34,932 nt of DNA, taken from contig NW_003123584.1 in NCBI RefSeq assembly GCF_000003605.2, positions 1 through 34,932 on the forward strand, written 5' to 3'. The stretch is from Saccoglossus kowalevskii. Lineage: Eukaryota; Hemichordata; Enteropneusta; Harrimaniidae. The position numbers and the translations under genes are program-made. Positions 12,155 through 25,181 of the stretch are shown piece by piece (within the stretch, counting starts at the first letter, position 1; the number at the start of each line of letters is the position of its first letter). The notes beneath the pieces are model-generated. The model saw only the letters and a program-made list of their open reading frames with translations, made no database searches and was not told the origin of the DNA.

Positions 12155-12869
12155 GGTTTCACGTCTCACTATCACACACACCAATGTCATCTGTCTGATA
12201 TAGACATCATGTTTCTCGTCTCACTATCACACACATCAATGTCATCTGCCTGATATAGACATCAGGTTTCACGTCTCATTGTCACACACACCAATGTCAT
12301 CTGTCTGATATAGACATCAGGTTTCACGTCTCACTATCACACACATCAATGTCATCTGTCTGATATAGACATCAGGTTTCACGTCTCACTATCACACACA
12401 TCAATGTCATCTGTCTGATATAGACATCAGGTTTCTCGTCTCACTATCACACACACCAATGTCATCTGTCTGATATAGACATCAGGTTTCACGTCTCACT
12501 ATCACACACATCAATGTCATCTGCCTGATATAGACATCAGGTTTCGCGTCTCACTATCACACACACCGATGTCAACTGCCTGATATAGACATCAGGTTTC
12601 ACGTCTCACTATCACACACATCAATGTCATCTGTCTGATATAGACATCAGGTTTCACGTCTCACTATCACACACACCAATGTCATCTGTCTGATATAGAC
12701 ATCAGGTTTCACGTCTCACTATCACACACATCAATGTCATCTGTCTGATATAGACATCAGGTTTCACGTCTCACTATCACACACACCAATGTCATCTGTC
12801 TGATATAGACATCAGGTTTCACGTCTCACTGTCACACACATCAATGTCATCTGTCTGATATAGACATCA
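12155..12869 (+). repeat. Thirteen-monomer block repeated at 19525-20239
   Basis: Markers CATCATGTTTCTCG (12207, 19577) and the following CATTGTCAC unit share an offset of 7370 bp, and the unit order continues to match through the CTGTCA/TCAAT unit at 12815 (20185). Differences are single bases: TTTCGCG near 12543 here, and CTCACGATC (19921) and CATAAGG (near 19969) in the other copy. After the block the flanks differ. Confidence 0.82.
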
Positions 12870-13857
12870 GGTTTCACATCTCACTATCACACACACCAAT
12901 GTCATCTGCCTGATATAGACATCAGGTTTCACGTCTCACTATCACACACATCAATGTCATCTGCCTGATATAGACATCAGGTTTCACGTCTCACTGTCAC
13001 ACACACCAATGTCATCTGTCTGATATAGACATCAGGTTTCACGTCTCACTATCACACACATCCATGTCATCTGTCTGATATCGACATCAGGTTTCACGTC
13101 TCACTATCACACACACCAATGTCATCTGTCTGATATAGACATCGGGTTTCAGGTCTCACTATCACACACACCAATGTCATCTGTCTGATATAGACATCAG
13201 GTTTCACGTCTCACTATCGCACACATCAATGTCATCTATCTGATATAGACATCAGGTTTCACGTCTCACTATCACACACACCAATGTCATCTGTCTGATA
13301 TAGACATCAGGTTTCACGTCTCACTATCACACACATCAATGTCATCTGCCTGATATAGACATCAGGTCTCACGTCTCTATCACACACATCAATGTCATCT
13401 ATCTGATATAGACATCAGGTTTCACGTCTCACTATCACACACAACAATGTCATCTGTCTGATATGGACATCAGGTTTCACGTCTCACTGTCACACACATC
13501 AATGTCATCTGTCTGATATAGACATCAGGTTTCACGTCTCACTATCACACACAACAATGTCATCTGTCTGATATGGACATCAGGTTTCACGTCTCACTAT
13601 CACACACATCAATGTCATCTGCCTGATATAGACATCAGCTTTCACGTCTCACTATCACACACATCAATGTCATCTGTCTGATATAGACATCAGGTTTCAC
13701 GTCTCACTATCACACACAACAATGTCATCTGTCTGATATGGACATCAGGTTTCACGTCTCACTGTCACACACATCAATGTCATCTGTCTGATATAGACAT
13801 CAGGTTTCACGTCTCACTATCACACACATCAATGACATCTGTCTGATATAGACATCA

Positions 13858-14407
13858 GGTTTCTCGTCTCACTATCACACATACCAATGTCATCTGTCTG
13901 ATACAGACATCAGGTTTCACGTCTCACTATCACACACATCAATGTCATCTGTCTGATATAGACATCAGGTTTCACGTCTCACTATCACACACACCAATGT
14001 CATCTGTCTGATATAGACATCAGGTTTCACGTCTCACTATCACACACATCAATGTCATCTGCCTGATATAGACATCAGGTTTCACGTCTCACTGTCACAC
14101 ACACCAATGTCATCTGTCTGATATAGACATCAGGTTTCACGTCTCACTATCACACACATCCATGTCATCTGTCTGATATCGACATCAGGTTTCTCGTCTC
14201 ACTATCACACACACCAATGTCATCTGTCTGATATAGACATCAGGTTTCACGTCTCACTATCACACACATCAATGTCATCTGTCTGATATCGACATCAGGT
14301 TTCCCGTCTCACTATCACACACACCAATGTCATCTGTCTGATATAGACATCAGGTTTCACGTCTCACTATCACACACACCAATGTCATCTGTCTGATATA
14401 GACATCA
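13858..14407 (+). repeat. Ten-monomer block repeated at 18590-19139
   Basis: Ten units match at an offset of 4732 bp: TTTCTCG/CATACCAAT, then several ordinary units, TCCATG/TATCGAC (14179, 18911), TTTCTCG, a second TATCGAC (14289, 19021), TTTCCCG and ACCAAT. Visible differences are GATACAG in the first unit here and a CCCAC change near 18601 in the other. The preceding units differ (AATGACATC here, CTGTCA there), giving a sharp left border. Confidence 0.87.
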
Positions 14408-16167
14408 GGTTTCTCGTCTCACTATCACACACATCAATGTCATCTGCCTGATATAGACATCAGGTTTCACGTCTCACTGTCACACACACCAATGTCATCT
14501 GTCTGATATAGACATCAGGTTTCACGTCTCACTATCACACACATCAATGTCATCTGTCTGATATAGACATCAGGTTTCACGTCTCACTATCACACACATC
14601 AATGTCATCTGTCTGATATAGACATCAGGTTTCTCGTCTCACTATCACACACACCAATGTCATCTGTCTGATATAGACATCAGGTTTCACGTCTCACTAT
14701 CACACACATCAATGTCATCTGCCTGATATAGACATCAGGTTTCACGTCTCACTGTCACACACACCAATGTCATCTGTCTGATAGAGACATCAGGTTTCAC
14801 GTCTCACTATCACACACATCAATGTCATCTGTCTGATATAGACATCAGGTTTCACGTCTCACTATCACACACACCAATGTCATCTGTCTGATATAGACAT
14901 CAGGTTTCACGTCTCACTATCACACACATCAATGTCATCTGTCTGATATAGACATCAGGTTTCACGTCTCACTATCACACACACCAATGTCATCTGTCTG
15001 ATATAGACATCAGGTTTCACGTCTCACTATCACACACATCAATGTCATCTGTCTGATATAGACATCAGGTTTCTCGTCTCACTGTCACACACATCAATGT
15101 CATCTGTCTGATATAGACATCAGGTTTCACGTCTCACTATCACACACATCAATTTCATCTGTCTGATATAGACATCAGGTTTCACGTCTCACTATCACAC
15201 ACATCAATGTCATCTGCCTGATATAGACATCAGGTTTCTCGTCTCACTATCACACACACCAATGTCATCTGTCTGATATAGACATCAGGTTTCACGTCTC
15301 ACTATCACACACATCAATGTCATCTGCCTGATATAGACATCAGGTTTCTCGTCTCACTATCACACACATCAATGTCATCTGCCTGATATAGACATCAGGT
15401 TTCACGTCTCACTGTCACACACACCAATGTCATCTGTCTGATATAGACATCAGGTTTCACGTCTCACTATCACACACATCAATGTCATCTGTCTGATATA
15501 AACATCAGGTTTCACGTCTCACTATCACACACATCAATGTCATCTGTCTGATATAGACATCAGGTTTCTCGTCTCACTATCACACACACCAATGTCATCT
15601 GTCTGATATAGACATCAGGTTTCACGTCTCACTATCACACAGATCAATGTCATCTGCCTGATATAGACATCAGGTTTCACGTCTCACTGTTACACACACC
15701 AATGTCATCTGTCTGATAGAGACATCAGGTTTCACGTCTCACTATCACACACATCAATGTCATCTGTCTGATATAGACATCAGGTTTCACGTCTCACTAT
15801 CACACACATCAATGTCATCTGTCTGATATAGACATCAGGTTTCACGTCTCACTATCACACACATCATTGTCATCTGTGTGATATAGACATCAGGTTTCAC
15901 GTCTCACTATCACACACACCAATGTCATCTGTCTGATATAGACATCAGGTTTCACGTCTCACTATCACACACATCAATGTCATCTGTCTGATATAGACAT
16001 CAGGTTTCTCGTCTCACTGTCACACACATCAATGTCATCTGTCTGATATAGACATCAGGTTTAACGTCTCACTATCACACACATCAATGTCATCTGCCTG
16101 ATATAGACATCAGGTTTCATGTCTCACTATCACACACATCAATGTCATCTGCCTGATATAGACATCA
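14408..16167 (+). repeat. 935-bp seventeen-monomer repeat in tandem
   Basis: Two partial copies start at 14408 and 15343. Both begin with TTTCTCG plus a C40 unit, then CTGTCA/ACCAAT, and both carry the rare GATAGAG change 935 bp apart (14780, 15715) and TTTCTCG/CTGTCA at the same spacing. The second has private changes: CAGATC near 15641, TTACAC near 15691, and TCATTG with CTGTGTG near 15866. GATAGAG recurs once more near 16929. Confidence 0.82.
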
Positions 16168-18589
16168 GGTTTCACGTCTCACTATCACACACATCGATGT
16201 CAACTGCCTGATATAGACATCAGGTTTCACGTCTCACTATCACACACATCAATGTCATCTGCCTGATATAGACATCAGGTTTCACGTCTCACTATCACAC
16301 ACATCAATGTCATCTGCCTGATATAGACATCAGGTTTCACGTCTCACTATCACACACACCGATGTCAACTGCCTGATATAGACATCAGGTTTCACGTCTC
16401 ACTATCACACACATCAATGTCATCTGTCTGATATAGACATCAGGTTTCACGTCTCACTATCACACACACCAATGTCATCTGTCTGATATAGACATCAGGT
16501 TTCACGTCTCACTATCACACACATCAATGTCATCTGTCTGATATAGACATCAGGTTTCACGTCTCACTATCACACACACACCAATGTCATCTGTCTGATA
16601 TAGACATCAGGTTTCACGTCTCACTATCACACACATCAATGTCATCTGTCTGATATAGACATCAGGTTTCTCGTCTCACTGTCACACACATCAATGTCAT
16701 CTGTCTGATATAGACATCAGGTTTCACGTCTCACTATCACACACATCAATTTCATCTGTCTGATATAGACATCAGGTTTCACGTCTCACTATCACACACA
16801 TCAATGTCATCTGCCTGATATAGACATCAGGTTTCTCGTCTCACTATCACACACACCAATGTCATCTGTCTGATATAGACATCAGGTTTCACGTCTCACT
16901 GTCACACACACCAATGTCATCTGTCTGATAGAGACATCAGGTTTCACGTCTCACTATCACACACATCAATGTCATCTGCCTGATATAGACATCAGGTTTC
17001 ACGTCTCACTATCACACACACCGATGTCAACTGCCTGATATAGACATCAGGTTTCACGTCTCACTATCACACACATCAATGTCATCTGTCTGATATAGAC
17101 ATCAGGTTTCTCGTCTCACTGTCACACACATCAATGTCATCTGTCTGATATAGACATCAGGTTTCACGTCTCACTATCACACACATCAATGTCATCTGCC
17201 TGATATAGACATCAGGTTTCACGTCCCACTATCACACACATCAATGTCATCTGCCTGATATAGACATCAGGTTTCACGTCTCACTATCACACACATCGAT
17301 GTCAACTGCCCGATATAGACATCAGGTTTCGCGTCTCACTATCACACACATCAATGCCATGTGCCTGATATAGACATCAGGTTTCACGTCTCACTATCAC
17401 ACACACCGATGTCAACTGCCTGATATAGACATCAGGTTTCACGTCTCACTATCACACACATCAATGTCATCTGTCTGATATAGACATCAGGTTTCACGTC
17501 TCACTATCACACACATCAATGTCATCTGTCTGATATAGACATCAGGTTTCTCGTCTCACTGTCACACACATCAATGTCATCTGTCTGATATATACATCAG
17601 GTTTCACGTCTCACTATCACACACATCAATGTCATCTGCCTGATATAGACATCAGGTTTCACGTCTCACTATCACACACACCGATGTCAACTGCCTGATA
17701 TAGACATCAGGTTTCACGTCTCACTATCACACACATCAATGTCATCTGTCTGATATAGACATCAGGTTTCACGTCTCTCTATCACACACACCAATGTCAT
17801 CTGTCTGATATAGACATCAGGTTTCACGTCTCACTATCACACACATCAATGTCATCTGTCTGATATAGACATCAGGTTTCACGTCTCACTATCACACACA
17901 CCAATGTCATCTGTCTGATATAGACATCAGGTTTCACGTCTCACTATCACACACATCAATGTCATCTGTCTGATATAGACATCAGGTTTCTCGTCTCACT
18001 GTCACACACACCAATGTCATCTGTCTGATATAGACATCAGGTTTCACGTCTCACTATCACACACATCAATGTCATCTGTCTGATATAGACATCAGGTTTC
18101 ACGTCTCACTATCACACACATCAATGTCATCTGCCTGATATAGACATCAGGTTTCACGTCTCACTATCACACACATCAATGTCATCTGCCTAATATAGAC
18201 ATCAGGTTTCACGTCTCACTATCACACACATTGATGTCAACTGCCTGATATAGACATCAGGTTTCACGTCTCACTATCACACACATCAATGTCATCTGCC
18301 TGATATAGACATCAGGTTTCACGTCTCACTATCACACACATCAATGTCATCTGCCTGATATAGACATCAGGTTTCACGTCTCACTATCACACACACCGAT
18401 GTCAACTGCCTGATATAGACATCAGGTTTCACGTCTCACTATCACACACATCAATGTCATCTGTCTGATATAGACATCAGGTTTCACGTCTCACTATCAC
18501 ACACACCAATGTCATCTGTCTGATATAGACATCAGGTTTCACGTCTCACTGTCACACACATCAATGTCATCTGTCTGATATAGACATCA
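16168..18589 (+). repeat. Satellite interior without 53-bp units
   Basis: Ordinary 55-bp monomers throughout. Frequent G29/A36/C40 units (GATGTCAACTGCC at about 16197, 16370, 17022, 17299, 17408, 17682, 18235 and 18393) alternate with ACCAAT and TCAAT units. One 57-bp CA-gain unit sits at 16553-16609. No 53-bp CTCTATC unit occurs anywhere between 13418 and 21942, the longest gap for that class in the window. I see no gene and no non-satellite sequence. Confidence 0.85.
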
Positions 18590-18699
18590 GGTTTCTCGTC
18601 CCACTATCACACATACCAATGTCATCTGTCTGATATAGACATCAGGTTTCACGTCTCACTATCACACACATCAATGTCATCTGTCTGATATAGACATCA

Positions 18700-19579
18700 G
18701 GTTTCACGTCTCACTATCACACACACCAATGTCATCTGTCTGATATAGACATCAGGTTTCACGTCTCACTATCACACACATCAATGTCATCTGCCTGATA
18801 TAGACATCAGGTTTCACGTCTCACTGTCACACACACCAATGTCATCTGTCTGATATAGACATCAGGTTTCACGTCTCACTATCACACACATCCATGTCAT
18901 CTGTCTGATATCGACATCAGGTTTCTCGTCTCACTATCACACACACCAATGTCATCTGTCTGATATAGACATCAGGTTTCACGTCTCACTATCACACACA
19001 TCAATGTCATCTGTCTGATATCGACATCAGGTTTCCCGTCTCACTATCACACACACCAATGTCATCTGTCTGATATAGACATCAGGTTTCACGTCTCACT
19101 ATCACACACACCAATGTCATCTGTCTGATATAGACATCAGGATTCACATCTCACTATCACACACACCAATGTCATCTGTCTGATATAGACATCAGGTTTC
19201 ACGTCTCACTATCACACACATCAATGTCATCTGCCTGATATAGACATCAGGTTTCACGTCTCACTGTCACACACACCAATGTCATCTGTCTGATATAGAC
19301 ATCAGGTTTCACGTCTCACTATCACACACATCCATGTCATCTGTCTGATATCGACATCAGGTTTCTCGTCTCACTATCACACACACCAATGTCATCTGTC
19401 TGATATAGACATCAGGTTTCACGTCTCACTATCACACACATCAATGTCATCTGTCTGATATCGACATCAGGTTTCCCGTCTCACTATCACACACACCAAT
19501 GTCATCTGTCTGATATATACATCAGGTTTCACGTCTCACTATCACACACTCCAATGTCATCTGTCTGATATAGACATCA
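18700..19579 (+). repeat. 440-bp eight-monomer repeat in tandem
   Basis: Two consecutive 8-unit copies, 18700-19139 and 19140-19579, have the same order: ACCAAT, C40, CTGTCA, TCCATG/TATCGAC, TTTCTCG, TATCGAC, TTTCCCG, ACCAAT. TATCGAC occurs at 18911 and 19351 and again at 19021 and 19461, both 440 bp apart. The second copy starts with the private GGATTCACATC and has TATATAC and CACTCCAAT near its end. The first copy overlaps the block shared with 13858-14407, so the 440-bp tandem arose inside it. Confidence 0.88.
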
Positions 19580-20239
19580 TGTTTCTCGTCTCACTATCAC
19601 ACACATCAATGTCATCTGCCTGATATAGACATCAGGTTTCACGTCTCATTGTCACACACACCAATGTCATCTGTCTGATATAGACATCAGGTTTCACGTC
19701 TCACTATCACACACATCAATGTCATCTGTCTGATATAGACATCAGGTTTCACGTCTCACTATCACACACATCAATGTCATCTGTCTGATATAGACATCAG
19801 GTTTCTCGTCTCACTATCACACACACCAATGCCATCTGTCTGATATAGACATCAGGTTTCACGTCTCACTATCACACACATCAATGTCATCTGCCTGATA
19901 TAGACATCAGGTTTCACGTCTCACGATCACACACACCGATGTCAACTGCCTGATATAGACATAAGGTTTCACGTCTCACTATCACACACATCAATGTCAT
20001 CTGTCTGATATAGACATCAGGTTTCACGTCTCACTATCACACACACCAATGTCATCTGTCTGATATAGACATCAGGTTTCACGTCTCACTATCACACACA
20101 TCAATGTCATCTGTCTGATATAGACATCAGGTTTCACGTCTCACTATCACACACACCAATGTCATCTGTCTGATATAGACATCAGGTTTCACGTCTCACT
20201 GTCACACACATCAATGTCATCTGTCTGATATAGACATCA

Positions 20240-23200
20240 GGTTTCACGTCTCACTATCGCACACATCAATGACATCTGTCTGATATAGACATCAGGTTTC
20301 TCGTCTCACTATCACACATACCAATGTCATCTGTCTGATATAGACATCAGGTTTCACGTCTCACTATCACACACATCAATGTCATCTGTCTGATATAGAC
20401 ATCAGGTTTCACGTCTCACTATCACACACACCAATGTCATCTGTCTGATATAGACATCAGGTTTCACGTCTCACTATCACACACATCAATGTCATCTGCC
20501 TGATATAGACATCAGGTTTCACGTCTCACTGTCACACACACCAATGTCATCTGTCTGATATAGACATCAGGTTTCACGTCTCACTATCACACACATCCAT
20601 GTCATCTGTCTGATATCGACATCAGGTTTCTCGTCTCACTATCACACACACCGATGTCATCTGTCTGATATAGACATCAGGTTTCACGTCTCACTATCAC
20701 ACACATCAATGTCATCTGTCTGATATAGACATCAGGTTTCACGTCTCACTATCACACATCAATGTCATCTGTCTGATATAGACATCAGGTTTCTTGTCTC
20801 ACTATCACACACACAAATGTTATCTGTCTGATATAGACATCAGGTTTCACGTCTCACTATCACACACATCAATGTCATCTGCCTGATATAGACATCAGGT
20901 TTCACGTCTCACTATCACACACACCGATGTCAACTGCCTGATATAGACATCAGGTTTCACGTCTCACTATCACACACATCAATGTCATCTGTCTGATATA
21001 GACATCAGGTTTCACGTCTCACTATCACACACACCAATGTCATCTGTCTGATATAGACATCAGGTTTCACGTCTCACTATCACACACATCAATGTCATCT
21101 GTCTGATATAGACATCAGGTTTCACGTCTCACTATCACACACACCAATGTCATCTGTCTGATATAGACATCGGGTTTCACGTCTCACTATCACACACATC
21201 AATGTCATCTGTCTGATATAGACATCAGGTTTCTCGTCTCACTGTCACACACATCAATGTCATCTGTCTGATATAGACATCAGGTTTCACGTCTCACTAT
21301 CACACACATCAATGTCATCTGCCTGATATAGACATCAGGTTTCACGTCTCACTATCACACACATCAATGTCATCTGCCTGATATAGACATCAGGTTTCAC
21401 GTCTCACTATCACACACATCGATGTCAACTGCCTGATATAGACATCAGGTTTCACGTCTCACTATCACACACATCAATGTCATCTGTCTGATATAGACAT
21501 CAGGTTTCACGTCTCACTATCACACACATCAATGTCATCTGTCTGATATAGACATCAGGTTTCACGTCTCACTATCACACACATCAATGTCATCTGTCTG
21601 ATATGGACATCAGGTTTCACGTCTCACTATCACACACACCAATGTCATCTGTCTGATATAGACATCAGGTTTCACGTCTCACTATCACACACACCAATGT
21701 CATCTGTCTGATATAGACATCGGGTTTCACGTCTCACTATCACACACACCAATGTCATCTGTCTGATATAGACATCAGGTTTCACGTCTCACTATCGCAC
21801 ACATCAATGTCATCTATCTGATATAGACATCATGTTTCACGTCTCACTATCACACACACCAATGTCATCTGTCTGATATAGACATCAGGTTTCACGTCTC
21901 ACTATCACACACATCAATGTCATCTGCCTGATATAGACATCAGGTTTCACGTCTCTATCACACACATCAATGTCATCTATCTGATATAGACATCAGGTTT
22001 CACGTCTCACTATCACACACAACAATGTCATCTGTCTGATATGGACATCAGGTTTCACATCTCACTGTCACACACCACAATGTCATCTGTCTGATATGGA
22101 CATCAGGTTTCACGTCTCACTATCACACACATCAATGTCATCTGCCTGATATAGACATCAGCTTTCACGTCTCACTATCACACACATCAATGTCATCTGT
22201 CTGATATAGACATCAGCTTTCACGTCTCACTATCACACACATCAATGTCATCTGTCTGATATAGACATCAGGTTTCACGTCTCACTATCGCACACATCAA
22301 TGACATCTGTCTGATATAGACATCAGGTTTCTCGTCTCACTATCACACATACCAATGTCATCTGTCTGATATAGACATCAGGTTTCACGTCTCACTATCA
22401 CACATACCAATGTCATCTGTCTGATATAGACATCAGGTTTCACGTCTCACTGTCACACACACCAATGTCATCTGTCTGATATAGACATCAAGTTTCACGT
22501 CTCACTATCACACACATCCATGTCATCTGTCTGATATCGACATCAGGTTTCTCGTCTCACTATCACACACACCAATGTCATCTGTCTGATATAGACATCA
22601 GGTTTCACGTCTCACTATCACACACATCAATGTCATCTGTCTGATATCGACATCAGGTTTCCCGTCTCACTATCACACACATCAATGTCATCTGTCTGAT
22701 ATCGACATCAGGTTTCCCGTCTCACTATCACACACACCAATGTCATCTGTCTGATATAGACATCAGGTTTCACGTCTCACTATCACACACATCAATGTCA
22801 TCTGCCTGATATAGACATCAGGTTTCACGTCTCACTGTCACACACACCAATGTCATCTGTCTGATATAGACATCAGGTTTCACGTCTCACTATCACACAC
22901 ATCAATGTCATCTGTCTGATATAGACATCAGGTATCTCGTCTCACTGTCACACACATCAATGTCATCTGTCTGATATAGACATCAGGTTTCACTTCTCAC
23001 TATCACAAACATCAATGTCATCTGCCTGATATAGACATCAGGTTTCACGTCTCACTATCACACACATCAATGTCATCTGCCTGATATAGACATCAGGTTT
23101 CACGTCTCACTATCACACACATCGATGTCAACTGCCTGATATAGACATCAGGTTTCACGTCTCACTATCACACACATCAATGTCATCTGTCTGATATAGA

Positions 23201-24250
23201 CATCAGGTTTCACGTCTCACTATCACACACATCAATGTCATCTGTCTGATATAGACATCAGTTTTCACGTCTCACTATCACACACACCAATGTCATCTGT
23301 CTGATATAAACATCAGGTTTCTCGTCTCACTATCACACACATCAATGTCATCTGCCTGATATAGACATCAGGTTTCACGTCTCACTGTCACACTCACCAA
23401 TGTCATCTGTCTGATATAGACATCAGGTTTCACGTCTCACTATCACACACATCAATGTCATCTGTCTGATATAGACATCAGGTTTCACGTCTCACTATCA
23501 CACACATCAATGTCATCTGTCTGATATAGACATCAGGTTTCTCGTCTCACTATCACACACACCAATGTCATCTGTCTGATATAGACATCAGGTTTCACGT
23601 CTCACTATCACACACATCAATGTCATCTGCCTGATATAGACATCAGGTTTCACGTCTCACTATCACACACACCGATGTCATCTGCCTGATATGGACATCA
23701 GGTTTCACGTCTCACTATCACACACATCAATGTCATCTGTCTGATATAGACATCAGGTTTCACGTCTCACTATCACACACACCAATGTCATCTGTCTGAT
23801 ATAGACATCAGGTTTCACGTCTCACTATCACACACATCAATATCATCTGTCTGATATAGACATCAGGTTTCACGTCTCACTATCACACACACCAATGTCA
23901 TCTGTCTGATATAGACATCAGGTGTCACGTCTCACTATCACACACATAATTGTCATCTGTCTGATATAGACATCAGGTTTCTCGTCTCACTGTCACACAC
24001 ATCAATGTCATCTGTCTGATATAGACATCAGGTTTCACGTCTCACTATCACACACATCAATGTCATCTGCCTGATATAGACATCAGGTTTCACGTCTCAC
24101 TATCACACACATCAATGTCATCTGCCTGATATAGACATCAGGTTTCACGTCTCACTATCACACACATCGATGTCAACTGCCTGATATAGACATCAGGTTT
24201 CACGTCTCACTATCACACACATCAATGTCATCTGTCTGATATAGACATCA
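20240..24250 (+). repeat. Satellite interior with two mixed cassettes
   Basis: Starts with the recurring pair AATGACATC then TTTCTCG/CATACCAAT (20271, 20318) and a TATCGAC unit (20616). It passes through ordinary monomers, then a 53-bp unit at 21943 opens another cassette with two consecutive GCTTTCAC units (22151, 22206), AATGACATC (22310), CATACCAAT twice, and three TATCGAC units between 22537 and 22700. A run CACATAATTG near 23944 is a private cluster of changes. No gene or foreign insertion is visible. Confidence 0.83.
22051..22105 (+). repeat. Chimeric monomer inside a cassette
   Basis: Other cassettes have two separate units here, one with CTGTCA and TCAAT and the next with AACAAT and TATGGAC. 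This single unit has CTGTCA on its left and ACAATG with TATGGAC on its right, with CACACCACAATG at the join, plus a private CACATC that destroys its CpG. The simplest reading is loss of one unit length by exchange between adjacent monomers. Confidence 0.7.
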
Positions 24251-24908
24251 GGTTTCACGTCTCACTATCACACACATCAATGTCATCTGTCTGATATAGA
24301 CATCAGGTTTCACGTCTCAATATCACACACATCAATGTCATCTGTCTGATATGGACATCAGGTTTCACGTCTCACTATCACACACACCAATGTCATCTGT
24401 CTGATATAGACATCAGGTTTCACGTCTCACTATCACACACACCAATGTCATCTGTCTGATATAGACATCGGGTTTTACGTCTCACTATCACACACACCAA
24501 TGTCATCTGTCTGATATAGACATCAGGTTTCACGTCTCACTATCGCACACATCAATGTCATCTATCTGATATAGACATCAGGTTTCACGTCTCACTATCA
24601 CACACACCAATGTCATCTGTCTGATATAGACATCAGGTTTCACGTCTCACTATCACACACATCAATGTCATCTGCCTGATATAGACATCAGGTTTCACGT
24701 CTCTATCACACACATCAATGTCATCTATCTGATATAGACATCAGGTTTCACGTCTCACTATCACACACAACAATGTCATCTGTCTGATATGGACATCAGG
24801 TTTCACGTCTCACTGTCACACACATCAATGTCATCTGTCTGATATAGACATCAGGTTTCTCGTCTCACTATCACACACACCAATGTCATCTGTCTGATAT
24901 AGACATCA
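24251..24908 (+). repeat. Twelve-monomer block present three times
   Basis: This block matches 27158-27815 (offset 2907 bp) and 31275-31932 (a further 4117 bp). Markers are CTCAATATC (24317, 27224, 31341), CGGGTTTTACG (24470, 27377, 31494) and the 53-bp unit (24691, 27598, 31715). A private CACCTCTC occurs in the middle copy near 27275. The block ends where the divergent island begins at 24909; the corresponding position in the second copy, 27816, is a 53-bp unit and in the third a normal 55-bp unit. Confidence 0.87.
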
Positions 24909-25181
24909 GGTTTCACGTCTCTCTCTCTCACATCAATGTCTTCTATCTGATATATACATAAAGTGTGTCGTCTCTCTCTCTCACACACAAATGTGATCTG
25001 TCTGATATATACATAACGTGTGTCGTCTCTCTCTCACACACACAAATGTGTTCTGTCTGAGATATACATAACGTGTGTCGTCTCTCTATCACACACACAC
25101 ATGTCATCTGTCTGATATATACATAACGTGTGTCGTCTCTCTCTCACACACAACAATGTCATCTGTCTGATATGGACATCA
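24909..25181 (+). repeat. Island of strongly diverged monomers
   Basis: Five consecutive units differ sharply from the rest: 24909-24961 (53 bp), then 24962, 25017, 25072 and 25127, each 55 bp long. Their shared features are CGTGTGTCGTCTC in place of GGTTTCACGTCTC, CTCTCTCTC in place of CTCACTATC, CAAATGTG in two units, and TATATACATAA at the end. The 55-bp spacing is kept, so this is a diverged subfamily and not an insertion. The first unit starts like the normal family and the last ends like it (AACAATG then TATGGAC), so both borders fall inside monomers. The first unit has the length and CTATCTG of the 53-bp class, matching the unit at 27816 in the duplicate block. I found no other copy in the window. 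Confidence 0.92.

Noticed and set aside
24909-25181. Transposon or simple-repeat insertion
   Set aside because: The 55-bp phase and recognisable monomer motifs (GTCTC, CTGTCTGATAT) run through it, and no terminal repeats or target duplications are visible.
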